Source of the DNA: an uncultured Alphaproteobacteria bacterium
Lineage (GTDB): Bacteria; Pseudomonadota; Alphaproteobacteria; RF32; CAG-239
Direction: 5' to 3'
DNA: 25,744 nucleotides
Assembly (NCBI GenBank): GCA_944391355.1
Contig: CALXTG010000028.1
Location: forward strand, 1 to 25,744
Shown: positions 7,951 through 14,584 of the stretch, piece by piece
How positions within the stretch are numbered: the first letter of the stretch is position 1
Layout of the letters: each line of letters opens with the position of its first letter
Notes under the pieces: generated by a model
What the model was told of the DNA's origin: nothing
What the model saw: only the letters and a program-made list of their open reading frames with translations
Databases searched by the model: none
Position numbers and translations under genes: made by a program

Positions 7951-7979
7951 TTGGCAAAGGGGTATTTTTGTGCTAATAT
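7951..7979 (+). promoter_or_regulatory. Predicted extended -10 sigma70 promoter of flagellin 3
   Basis: TTGGCA (7951-7956), 17-base spacer, TAATAT (7974-7979), preceded by TGC. The region after the -10 (AAATCTTGTACG) is almost identical to that of flagellin 5. Confidence 0.65.
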
Positions 7980-7983
7980 AAAT

Positions 7984-8009
7984 CTTGTACGGGAGTAAAC
8001 CCGGACAAG
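7984..8009 (+). promoter_or_regulatory. Start-site stem-loop in flagellin 3 leader
   Basis: CTTGTACGGG (7984-7993) pairs with CCCGGACAAG (8000-8009) with one A/G mismatch, around the loop AGTAAA. It starts four bases after the -10 box, as in flagellins 1 and 5. Arms differ from those of flagellins 1 and 5 while pairing is kept. Confidence 0.65.
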
Positions 8010-8014
8010 CAATG

Positions 8015-8030
8015 TCCACAGTATTTGGAG
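8015..8030 (+). promoter_or_regulatory. SD-containing hairpin, flagellin 3 leader
   Basis: TCCA (8015-8018) pairs with TGGA (8026-8029) around CAGTATT. The Shine-Dalgarno TGGAG lies in the 3' arm, eight bases before the ATG. Confidence 0.6.
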
Positions 8031-8037
8031 AAAAACC

Positions 8038-9168
8038 ATGTCAGATATATCATTAACAGCAAGTATGCGTTCCAACTTGCTTTCTTTGCAAAACACTCAG
8101 TCTTTGATGGATATGACCCAGGAACGTCTGTCAACCGGTAAAAAGGTTAACAGCGCGATCGACAATCCGTCTTCTTATTACACCGCCGCTTCTTTGAATA
8201 ACCGCGCCAGCGACTTAAGCGCGCTGCTCGACAGCATGGGGCAGGGAATTCAGACCATTAAAGCCGCCGACGAAGGTATTGAAGCGATTACCGCTTTTGC
8301 CGAACAGGCTAAGGCTTTGGCCAATACCGCCCGCGACGAAGCCGTTAAAGATACCAAAGGTTCCGTTGAATTCAAGTTTGCCGACGGTTTTAAAGCAACT
8401 GCCAATGATAAAATCACCTTTACCGTAACAAATCTGGCCGACGGCACAACTCGTGATATTGCTTTCACGGCTACTGCTGATGCGACCGGAGATGCCATGG
8501 GCGGAGCTATCGCTGCGGCCGTGACCGGTGATGGCGTAAAAGGTGCGACCTATGCCGACGGCAAATTGGAAATTGAAGCCGAGCTTGGTTATAAAATTGA
8601 AGTCAAATCAAAAGAAGGCGCCGGTATGACGGCTTCTGTAACCGGTTCGACCGCTGCCAGCAACGGTAATGCCAACCGCGTAAAATCGGCCGCTCAGTTT
8701 GACTCGATCCTGACGCAGATTGACCAGTTGGCCGCCGACTCCGGCTATAAAGGCGTTAACCTGCTGCAGTCAAACAGCCTGAAAGTTGTCTTTAACGAAG
8801 ACCGCTCTTCTTCTATTGAAGTTAAAGGCGTTGATGCCAGCTCTCAAGGCCTGAAAATCGACAAGGCTGTCGGCGGATGGCAGACAGATAGCGATATTGA
8901 CGATGCAATTACCGCGGTTGAAAGTGCCATCAGCACTTTGCGTGCTTATGCAACCGACTTCGGTAACAACTACAGCATTGTTCAAAATCGTGAAGACTTT
9001 ACCGAAAACCTGATTAACGTTCTGACCGAAGGCGCCGATAAGCTGACTTTGGCCGACATGAACGAAGAATCGGCCAACATGCTGGCTCTGCAGACCAGAC
9101 AACAGCTTGCGGTCAACTCTTTGAGCTTGGCTTCTCAGGCTGCCCAGTCGGTTCTGAGACTGTTCTAG
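8038..9168 (+). CDS. Flagellin 3 (MSD-type ends, group-alpha core)
   Basis: A 376-residue flagellin with MSD-class ends (AADEGIEAITAFAEQ, RAYATDFGNNYSIVQ) and a core at about 103-213 (GSVEFKFADGFKATANDKITFTVTN, GYKIEVKSKEG) that groups with flagellins 1 and 4. From 8749 to 8867 it matches flagellin 5 (11441-11559) at all but one base, including silent positions, although the cores of 3 and 5 are unrelated in detail. It therefore looks like a mosaic produced by recombination. The C-terminal helix AVNSLSLASQAAQSVLRLF is intact, so the product should polymerise. It has a strong promoter, both leader hairpins and a strong terminator. Confidence 0.95.
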   Translation: MSDISLTASMRSNLLSLQNTQSLMDMTQERLSTGKKVNSAIDNPSSYYTAASLNNRASDLSALLDSMGQGIQTIKAADEGIEAITAFAEQAKALANTARDEAVKDTKGSVEFKFADGFKATANDKITFTVTNLADGTTRDIAFTATADATGDAMGGAIAAAVTGDGVKGATYADGKLEIEAELGYKIEVKSKEGAGMTASVTGSTAASNGNANRVKSAAQFDSILTQIDQLAADSGYKGVNLLQSNSLKVVFNEDRSSSIEVKGVDASSQGLKIDKAVGGWQTDSDIDDAITAVESAISTLRAYATDFGNNYSIVQNREDFTENLINVLTEGADKLTLADMNEESANMLALQTRQQLAVNSLSLASQAAQSVLRLF

Positions 9169-9184
9169 TCACAGTTCGGAAGTT

Positions 9185-9216
9185 AAAAAAGAGCGGCGTT
9201 TCGCCGCTCTTTTTCT
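9185..9216 (+). terminator. Intrinsic terminator after flagellin 3
   Basis: GAGCGGCG (9191-9198), short TTT loop, CGCCGCTC, flanked by A6 on the left and TTTTTC on the right. Confidence 0.85.
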
Positions 9217-9265
9217 TATATGCAAAAAAAGTTTTTCACAATTTTGCGCAATTTGCAGAAAAAAC

Positions 9266-9294
9266 TTGATAAACTGTTAAAAGAAGGTTAATTT
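9266..9294 (+). promoter_or_regulatory. Predicted promoter of flagellin 4
   Basis: TTGATA (9266-9271), 17-base spacer, TAATTT (9289-9294). It gives a leader of about 100 bases, longer than those of the other flagellins. The -10 is a poor match, so confidence is limited. Confidence 0.4.
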
Positions 9295-9336
9295 TAGTCT
9301 AACAAATGCTTTAACAAAACGGTTTCTTGGCCGAAG

Positions 9337-9365
9337 CCGCATTATTGAAGCCTCCGGTTATGCGG
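9337..9365 (+). promoter_or_regulatory. Distinct hairpin in flagellin 4 leader
   Basis: CCGCAT (9337-9342) pairs perfectly with ATGCGG (9360-9365), with a possible inner AGCC/GGTT pairing. It is unrelated to the hairpins before the other five flagellins and lies about 35 bases before the ATG. Confidence 0.4.
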
Positions 9366-9399
9366 ATTGCGAATAGCTAAGAGGCAGGGAGAGAAAATT

Positions 9400-10533
9400 A
9401 TGGCTGACATTTCATTAACAGCAAGTATGCGCTCGAATTTGTTATCACTGCAGAATACTCAGAGCCTGATGGATATGACTCAGGAGCGTCTGTCAACCGG
9501 TAAAAAGGTTAACAGTGCGATTGACAACCCGTCCTCTTATTATACTGCCGCTTCATTGAACAACCGCGCCAGCGACTTAAACGCGCTGCTCGACAGCATG
9601 GGACAGGGCATTCAGACCATTAAAGCTGCCAACGAAGGCATTGAGGCTATTACGGCTTTTGCCCAGCAGGCGAAAGCTTTGGCCAACACCGCCCGTGACG
9701 AAGCCGTTAAAAATGTTAAAGGTTCCGTTGAACTGACGGTTGATGATACTTATACCGGGGCTGCCGCTGATGCCGATAAAATTACATTTACGGTAACTAA
9801 TATCGCTGACGGTACAACGCGTGAAATTGAGTTTGCTGCTACAGAAGATGACGATAAAGCTGCAACTTTGACAGCGCTGGCTGCCGCGTTGACTGGTGCC
9901 GGTGTGAAAGGCGCCGCAGTTGAAGATGGTAAAGTTACGGTTGAGGCTGATGTTGGGTATAAGATTGAAGTTACTTCTACTGCCGGAGCTTTTGCCAATA
10001 AGGTTACATCGACGGCCGCTAATAACGGCAATGAAAATCGTATTAAATCTGCCGCGCAGTTTGATTTGATTTTGGAACAGATTGATGAACTGGCTGCCGA
10101 CTCCGGCTATAAAGGTGTTAACCTGCTGCAGTTGAACAATTTGAAAGTTGTCTTTAACGAAGACCGTTCGTCGACCATTGAAGTCATCGGTGTTGACGCC
10201 AGCTCTAAAGGCCTGCAGCTTGAAAAAGCCGCTAACGGCTGGCAGTCTAATGACGATGTTGACGCTGCGATCACCGCGGTTGAAGATGCCATTAATACTC
10301 TGCGCGCGATGGCGACTGACTTCGGTAACAACTACAGCATTATTCAGAATCGTGAAGACTTTACCGAAAGCCTGATTAACGTTCTTGAAGAAGGCGCTGA
10401 CAAGTTGACTCTGGCCGATATGAACGAAGAATCAGCCAACATGCTGGCTTTGCAGACCAGACAGCAGCTTGCGGTCAACTCTTTGAGTTTGGCTTCTCAG
10501 GCCGCCCAGTCGGTTCTGCGGCTTTTCTCCTAA
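9400..10533 (+). CDS. Flagellin 4 (MAD-type ends, group-alpha core)
   Basis: A 377-residue flagellin. I start it at ATG 9400, after GGGAG, rather than at an upstream TTG at 9367, because the other five begin at the same M-S/A-DISL residue. The ends are MAD class (AANEGIEAITAFAQQ, RAMATDFGNNYSIIQ), matching flagellin 2, but the core (GSVELTVDD..., AFANKVTSTAANNGNENR) is closest to flagellin 1. It has private substitutions in the otherwise constant C-terminal part (ILEQIDELAADSG, LLQLNN, DRSSTIEVIG) and an extra terminal serine after RLF. Its leader lacks the shared CCACAG...TTGGAG hairpin, so it is probably controlled differently from its neighbours. Monocistronic. Confidence 0.95.
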   Translation: MADISLTASMRSNLLSLQNTQSLMDMTQERLSTGKKVNSAIDNPSSYYTAASLNNRASDLNALLDSMGQGIQTIKAANEGIEAITAFAQQAKALANTARDEAVKNVKGSVELTVDDTYTGAAADADKITFTVTNIADGTTREIEFAATEDDDKAATLTALAAALTGAGVKGAAVEDGKVTVEADVGYKIEVTSTAGAFANKVTSTAANNGNENRIKSAAQFDLILEQIDELAADSGYKGVNLLQLNNLKVVFNEDRSSTIEVIGVDASSKGLQLEKAANGWQSNDDVDAAITAVEDAINTLRAMATDFGNNYSIIQNREDFTESLINVLEEGADKLTLADMNEESANMLALQTRQQLAVNSLSLASQAAQSVLRLFS

Positions 10534-10552
10534 AAAGAGAAAATATCTTTAC

Positions 10553-10581
10553 AAAAAACGGCCGATATGGCCGTTTTTTTT
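10553..10581 (+). terminator. Intrinsic terminator after flagellin 4
   Basis: ACGGCC (10558-10563), loop GATAT, GGCCGT (10569-10574), then a run of T. A-rich flank upstream extends the stem. Confidence 0.82.
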
Positions 10582-10635
10582 ATACTTAACTATTTTTTCA
10601 TTACTTTGCCTTAAAGTAAAATCAATACAAAAACA

Positions 10636-10664
10636 TTGAGCAGGCTCTGTTTTTGTGTTATAAT
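10636..10664 (+). promoter_or_regulatory. Predicted extended -10 sigma70 promoter of flagellin 5
   Basis: TTGAGC (10636-10641), 17-base spacer, TATAAT (10659-10664), preceded by TGT (extended -10). Confidence 0.68.
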
Positions 10665-10668
10665 AAAT

Positions 10669-10694
10669 CTTGTACGAGAGTAAAGGCGTACAGG
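10669..10694 (+). promoter_or_regulatory. Start-site stem-loop in flagellin 5 leader
   Basis: CTTGTACG (10669-10676) pairs with CGTACAGG (10687-10694), one pair being G-U, around AGAGTAAAGG. It starts at the same distance from the -10 as in flagellins 1 and 3. The loop shares GAGTAAA with flagellin 3. Confidence 0.62.
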
Positions 10695-10698
10695 TGTA

Positions 10699-10713
10699 TC
10701 CACAGTATTGGAG
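10699..10713 (+). promoter_or_regulatory. SD-containing hairpin, flagellin 5 leader
   Basis: TCCA (10699-10702) pairs with TGGA (10709-10712) around CAGTAT; the Shine-Dalgarno TGGAG is in the 3' arm, eight bases before the ATG. Confidence 0.6.
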
Positions 10714-10720
10714 AAAGAAA

Positions 10721-11860
10721 ATGTCAGATATATCATTGACGGCAAGTATGCGTTCCAACTTGTTGTCACTACAAAATACTCAATCTTTGATGGATATGAC
10801 TCAGGAACGTCTGTCGACCGGTAAAAAGGTTAACAGCGCGATCGACAATCCGTCTTCTTACTACACCGCCCAATCCCTGACAAACCGTGCCGGCGACTTA
10901 AGCGCGCTGCTCGACAGCATGGGGCAGGGCATTCAAACCATTAAAGCTGCCGACGAAGGGATAGAAGCGATTACTTCTTTTGCCGAACAGGCGAAAGCTT
11001 TGGCTAACACTGCCCGCGACGAAGCCGTAAAAAACATCAAATCGGTAACGGCTTTCAAACTGGCCGATGACTATAGCAGCGCCGCTGCCGATACATTTGA
11101 ATTTTCAATTTATGAGATCGGTGAAGACGCCCCTGAAAGCCTGATTAACTTCACAATTACCGACGGAAAGAACAAAGCCGAAACCGAGACGGAAATAGTC
11201 AATAAGATGAAAGAAGACGCTCGTATTGAATCGGCTTCTTTTGACAATAACGGCAATCTGGTTGTTGAGGTTAAGCGCGGTTACGAAATTAAAATGACGA
11301 ATTCAGCCGGCGCTTTTGCCGGTTTGAAAGATGAGGCAACCGCCGGCCGTCATGAAATCAATACCAGCCGCATCAAATCCGCCGCCCAGTTTGATTCAAT
11401 TCTGACGCAGATTGACCAGCTGGCCGCCGACTCGGGCTATAAAGGCGTTAACCTGCTGCAGTCAAACAGCCTGAAAGTTGTCTTTAATGAAGACCGCTCT
11501 TCTTCTATTGAAGTTAAAGGCGTTGATGCCAGCTCTCAAGGCCTGAAAATCGACAAGGCAGTCGGCGAATGGCAGGAAGATAAAGATATTGACGATGCAA
11601 TTACCGCGGTTGAAAGTGCCATCAGCACCTTGCGTGCTTATGCGACCGACTTCGGTAACAATTACAGCATTGTGCAAAATCGTGAAGACTTTACCGAAAA
11701 CCTGATTAACGTTCTGACCGAAGGCGCTGACAAGTTGACCTTGGCGGATATGAACGAAGAATCGGCCAATATGCTGGCTCTGCAGACCAGACAGCAGCTT
11801 GCGGTCAACTCTTTGAGCCTGGCTTCTCAGGCCGCCCAGTCGGTTCTGAGGTTATTCTAA
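10721..11860 (+). CDS. Flagellin 5 (MSD-type ends, group-beta core)
   Basis: A 379-residue flagellin. I start it at ATG 10721, after TTGGAG, not at the in-frame TTG... region upstream (10670), because that would translate the structured leader. Ends are MSD class, with local differences AQSLTNRAGDL and AITSFAEQ. The core (about 103-216) is the most divergent of the set (TFEFSIYEIGEDAPESLINFTITD, FDNNGNLVVEVKRGYEIKM); its GNLVV...GY module links it to flagellins 2 and 6. The downstream segment is nearly identical to flagellin 3 at the DNA level. Own promoter, both leader hairpins and a terminator with a TTCG tetraloop. Confidence 0.95.
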   Translation: MSDISLTASMRSNLLSLQNTQSLMDMTQERLSTGKKVNSAIDNPSSYYTAQSLTNRAGDLSALLDSMGQGIQTIKAADEGIEAITSFAEQAKALANTARDEAVKNIKSVTAFKLADDYSSAAADTFEFSIYEIGEDAPESLINFTITDGKNKAETETEIVNKMKEDARIESASFDNNGNLVVEVKRGYEIKMTNSAGAFAGLKDEATAGRHEINTSRIKSAAQFDSILTQIDQLAADSGYKGVNLLQSNSLKVVFNEDRSSSIEVKGVDASSQGLKIDKAVGEWQEDKDIDDAITAVESAISTLRAYATDFGNNYSIVQNREDFTENLINVLTEGADKLTLADMNEESANMLALQTRQQLAVNSLSLASQAAQSVLRLF

Positions 11861-11878
11861 AATTTCATAGACTTACCT

Positions 11879-11909
11879 TAAGGCGGCTTCGGCCGCCTTA
11901 TTTGTTTTT
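11879..11909 (+). terminator. Intrinsic terminator after flagellin 5
   Basis: TAAGGCGGC (11879-11887), stable TTCG tetraloop, GCCGCCTTA (11892-11900), then TTTGTTTTT. Confidence 0.88.
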
Positions 11910-11972
11910 CGACAAAAAAACATTCCCCGTCAATAATTTATTTATAATATAAATTTAAAGGTTAAATTCTTC

Positions 11973-12000
11973 TTGGAATATTAGAATGTTCAGGTAAAAT
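11973..12000 (+). promoter_or_regulatory. Predicted promoter of flagellin 6
   Basis: TTGGAA (11973-11978), 16-base spacer, TAAAAT (11995-12000). Less certain than the promoters of flagellins 1, 3 and 5 and without the TGn element. Confidence 0.45.
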
Positions 12001-12025
12001 TAAATTGTTAAAGCATGGTTTTTAA

Positions 12026-12039
12026 GCGGGAGTACCCGC
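12026..12039 (+). promoter_or_regulatory. GC-rich stem-loop in flagellin 6 leader
   Basis: GCGGG (12026-12030), loop AGTA, CCCGC (12035-12039). The GGGAGTA...CCC core resembles the top of the flagellin 3 stem-loop, but the lower CTTGTA stem is missing and the element lies farther from the predicted -10. Confidence 0.5.
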
Positions 12040-12049
12040 CGATAAAAAA

Positions 12050-12065
12050 CTCTACAGTATTGGAG
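12050..12065 (+). promoter_or_regulatory. SD-containing hairpin, flagellin 6 leader
   Basis: CTCTA (12050-12054) pairs with TGGAG (12061-12065) around CAGTAT, one pair being T-G. The stem differs from the other leaders while the loop and the Shine-Dalgarno arm are kept. Confidence 0.58.
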
Positions 12066-12072
12066 AAAAATA

Positions 12073-13227
12073 ATGTCAGATATCTCATTAACCGCAAGTA
12101 TGCGTTCAAACTTGCTCTCTTTGCAGAATACGCAAAGTCTGATGGATGTCACTCAGGAACGTTTGTCGACCGGTAAAAAGGTCAACAGCGCGATTGACAA
12201 TCCGTCCTCTTATTATACCGCCGCTTCTCTGAACAATCGCGCCAGTGATCTGGGCGCGCTGCTTGACAGCATGGGTCAGGGTATTCAGACCATTAAAGCG
12301 GCCGATGAAGGCATTGAAGCCATTACCACCTTTGCCGAGCAGGCTAAAGCGCTGGCAAATTCTGCCCGCGATGAAGCCAACAAACCCAAAGATGCCTCCA
12401 TCAGCGGTATAACGGCGTTAGCTAAAGATGCGGTTGCCAAATTAAAAATCACCATTACCGGCCCCGAAGGCAATGAAGTTGCAGCTAAAGAACTGACTAT
12501 TGATACCACGGCAGCAGTTGATGCCGCCGCGGTTCAGGGTAAAATTACGGAGGCTCATGCGGAAACGGGAGGAGTGGTTTCCGGCGGTTTCGGAGGTATG
12601 GAAGGCATTGAAAAACTGGCGTTTGATCCCGACGGCAATTTGAGTGTCGTTGCCAAAGAGGGATATGAGGTTAAAATTGAAGGCAGCGGAGAATTTTCCA
12701 AAGTCAGCGGCACGGCCTCTAAAAATAATTCTAACCGAATCAAATCCGCCGCGCAGTTTGATTCAATTCTGACTCAGATTGACCAGCTTGCCGCCGATTC
12801 CGGCTACAAAGGCGTTAACTTGTTACAGAAGAACAATCTGAAAGTTATCTTTAACGAAGACCGTTCTTCATTTATTGAAGTCAAAGGCGTCGAGGCCGAT
12901 TCGGAAGGACTGGGCATTCATGCCGCCAAAAACGGCTGGCAGTCCGATACCGATATGGAAGATTCCATTACCGAAATTGAAGCGGCCATCAGCACCTTGC
13001 GTGCTTATGCAACCGACTTCGGTAACAACTACAGCATTGTGCAAAATCGTGAAGATTTTACCGAAAACCTGATTAACGTTCTTGAAGAAGGCGCCGACAA
13101 GCTGACCTTGGCGGATATGAACGAAGAATCTGCCAATATGCTGGCTTTGCAGACCAGGCAGCAGCTTGCGGTCAACTCTTTGAGTTTGGCTTCTCAGGCC
13201 GCCCAGTCGGTACTGCGTCTGTTTTAA
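12073..13227 (+). CDS. Flagellin 6 (MSD-type ends, group-beta core)
   Basis: A 384-residue flagellin, the longest of the six, with a core of about 119 residues (103-221). Ends are MSD class with a few private changes (MDVTQERLS, LGALLDS, RSSFIEVKGVEADSEG, DMEDSITEIEAAIS). The core (ISGITALAKDAVAKLKITITG..., FDPDGNLSVVAKEGYEVKI) groups with flagellins 2 and 5 and contains a glycine-rich insert (GGVVSGGFGGMEG). It closes the flagellin series; a strong terminator separates it from the Sel1-repeat gene. The SD hairpin is present in its leader, so it probably shares translational control with flagellins 1, 3 and 5. Confidence 0.95.
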   Translation: MSDISLTASMRSNLLSLQNTQSLMDVTQERLSTGKKVNSAIDNPSSYYTAASLNNRASDLGALLDSMGQGIQTIKAADEGIEAITTFAEQAKALANSARDEANKPKDASISGITALAKDAVAKLKITITGPEGNEVAAKELTIDTTAAVDAAAVQGKITEAHAETGGVVSGGFGGMEGIEKLAFDPDGNLSVVAKEGYEVKIEGSGEFSKVSGTASKNNSNRIKSAAQFDSILTQIDQLAADSGYKGVNLLQKNNLKVIFNEDRSSFIEVKGVEADSEGLGIHAAKNGWQSDTDMEDSITEIEAAISTLRAYATDFGNNYSIVQNREDFTENLINVLEEGADKLTLADMNEESANMLALQTRQQLAVNSLSLASQAAQSVLRLF

Positions 13228-13245
13228 TACTGCAGTCAAAACCAC

Positions 13246-13272
13246 AAAGAGCGGCCTGGCCGCTCTTTTTTT
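13246..13272 (+). terminator. Intrinsic terminator after flagellin 6
   Basis: AAAGAGCGGC pairs with GCCGCTCTTT around a CTG loop and runs into a T tract. The stem resembles those after flagellins 1 and 3. Confidence 0.85.
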
Positions 13273-13351
13273 ATCTCCGCTCTTTTTTATATTGCAGAAA
13301 ATCATTTGTTTGATTATGTTTAAACCAGTTTGCAAAAGAGGAGAAGACTCA

Positions 13352-14530
13352 ATGAAAAAATCAGTATCGGCTTTGGCAGTCCTTCTGGGATTAGGAATCA
13401 GCAGCCCGGTTTCGGCGCAGGAAGGTTTTAATCTGATGGCCGCCGAGGAAAGTCAGGTTGAAGCGGAAACTGCCGCGGAAAAACCGTCCGCGCTGCCGCC
13501 GCATGCTGCTCCGGCCGCTGCGGCCGATACTGCCGAAAAAGACGGTCTTTTTTCCTTTTTTAATTTTTCTTTCGGCAAAAAAGGCGGTGAAGAAACCGCC
13601 GGCAAACCGGACGCGCCCGCCCCGCAGACTCCGGAAGAAACACCGCTGCAAAAACTAACCCGCGAAGCCGGCGAAGGCAGCCTTGATGCGCAGCTGACGC
13701 TCGGCTATATGTATTTGTACGGTGTTGAAGGGGTAGATATCGACTACGTCAAGGCTTTTAATTATTACAAGCAGGCTGCCGCTCAGGGGGACAATGTGGC
13801 GATAAATAACCTCGGCAGCTTATATTACAGCGGGATAGGTACTGAACGCAATTTAACCAAGGCTGCCGAAACTTTTGAAAAAGCCGTCGCCGCCGGCAAC
13901 ACTGAAGCGGCAGTTAATCTCGGGTTCCTTTATCTGACCGGCAGCGGGGTCATTAAAGACAACCGCAAAGCCATTGAGCTTTTCGAGCGTGCCGCCAAGG
14001 TCAATAATCCGACCGCAGCCTTTATGCTCGGCTATGCCTATTATCGCGGTTTTATTGTGCCGCAGGATTATAAAAAAGCTTTTGATTTAATCAAGATCTC
14101 TGCCGATGCCGGTTATGATGACGCGCAATATATTCTTGCCGGTTTATATCTTAACGGCTGGGGGGTGCCGCAGAATTACGGCAATGCGGTCAAAACTCTC
14201 AATAAAGCCGTAGCGCAGGGAAATGTCAACGCCATGACGGCCTTGGGCAGTATTTTGGTTGAAGGCAAACGCTATACCTTGGATTATTATACCGCGCATA
14301 TCCTTTATAATCTGGCCGCCGTCCGCGGCGCGCCGGAGGCAGCCGAACAGCGCGACACGATAGAGCCGCGCCTGAAAATTGAAGATTTGCTGCGTGCCCA
14401 GGGCGTAGCCGACCGCTATCAGGAAAAACCCAGCGATCTGACCAAATATATCTCGCAGACTTTCGGGGCGGATATTAAGAGTTATATTGATAACAGTCTG
14501 AAACCGCTTCCGGCGGATAATAAAAGATAA
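13352..14530 (+). CDS. Exported Sel1-repeat protein
   Basis: A 392-residue protein with a signal peptide (residues 1-22, cleavage after PVSA). A low-complexity Ala/Pro/Glu-rich region with an FSFFNFSFGKK patch (about 64-77) follows. Residues about 111-330 form six Sel1-type repeats, shown by recurring motifs such as DAQLTLGYMYLYG, AINNLGSLYYSGIG, AAVNLGFLYLTGSGV and DDAQYILAGLYLNGWGV. Sel1 repeats are helical protein-binding scaffolds; the partner is not apparent. I chose ATG 13352 because AGAGGAGA lies just upstream and because it exposes a proper signal peptide; an ATG at 13292 would bury it. It is likely monocistronic, between two terminators. A flagellar link is possible from position only. 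Confidence 0.85.
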   Translation: MKKSVSALAVLLGLGISSPVSAQEGFNLMAAEESQVEAETAAEKPSALPPHAAPAAAADTAEKDGLFSFFNFSFGKKGGEETAGKPDAPAPQTPEETPLQKLTREAGEGSLDAQLTLGYMYLYGVEGVDIDYVKAFNYYKQAAAQGDNVAINNLGSLYYSGIGTERNLTKAAETFEKAVAAGNTEAAVNLGFLYLTGSGVIKDNRKAIELFERAAKVNNPTAAFMLGYAYYRGFIVPQDYKKAFDLIKISADAGYDDAQYILAGLYLNGWGVPQNYGNAVKTLNKAVAQGNVNAMTALGSILVEGKRYTLDYYTAHILYNLAAVRGAPEAAEQRDTIEPRLKIEDLLRAQGVADRYQEKPSDLTKYISQTFGADIKSYIDNSLKPLPADNKR

Positions 14531-14531
14531 A

Positions 14532-14566
14532 AAAATAAAACCTCCCGTACGGGAGGTTTTATTTTT
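14532..14566. terminator. Bidirectional intrinsic terminator
   Basis: AAAACCTCCCG, a TAC loop and its complement form a near-perfect inverted repeat, flanked by A-rich sequence on the left and T-rich sequence on the right. It can end both the Sel1 gene (plus) and the aminotransferase gene (minus). Confidence 0.88.
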
Positions 14567-14584
14567 CAGATTAAGCCGGAAAAT

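Noticed and set aside
9367..9399. Upstream TTG start adding 11 residues to flagellin 4
   Set aside because: The other five flagellins start at the equivalent M-S/A-DISL methionine, and a GGGAG Shine-Dalgarno fits the ATG at 9400.
5387..10676. TTGTA in flagellin leaders as a binding site for the double-HTH regulator at 19982-20953
   Set aside because: TTGTA is a common pentamer; the flagellin dyads have different 3' arms and centres from TTGTAATACAA, and the genes are over 10 kb apart with no other link.
10670..10720. Upstream TTG start adding 17 residues to flagellin 5
   Set aside because: It lies at the predicted transcription start and would translate the conserved hairpin leader; ATG 10721 fits all paralogs.
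5440..13227. Long direct repeats suggestive of a CRISPR or mobile repeat array
   Set aside because: The repeats are the conserved ends of six intact flagellin coding sequences; there is no short regularly spaced repeat and no transposase, recombinase or inverted repeat border.
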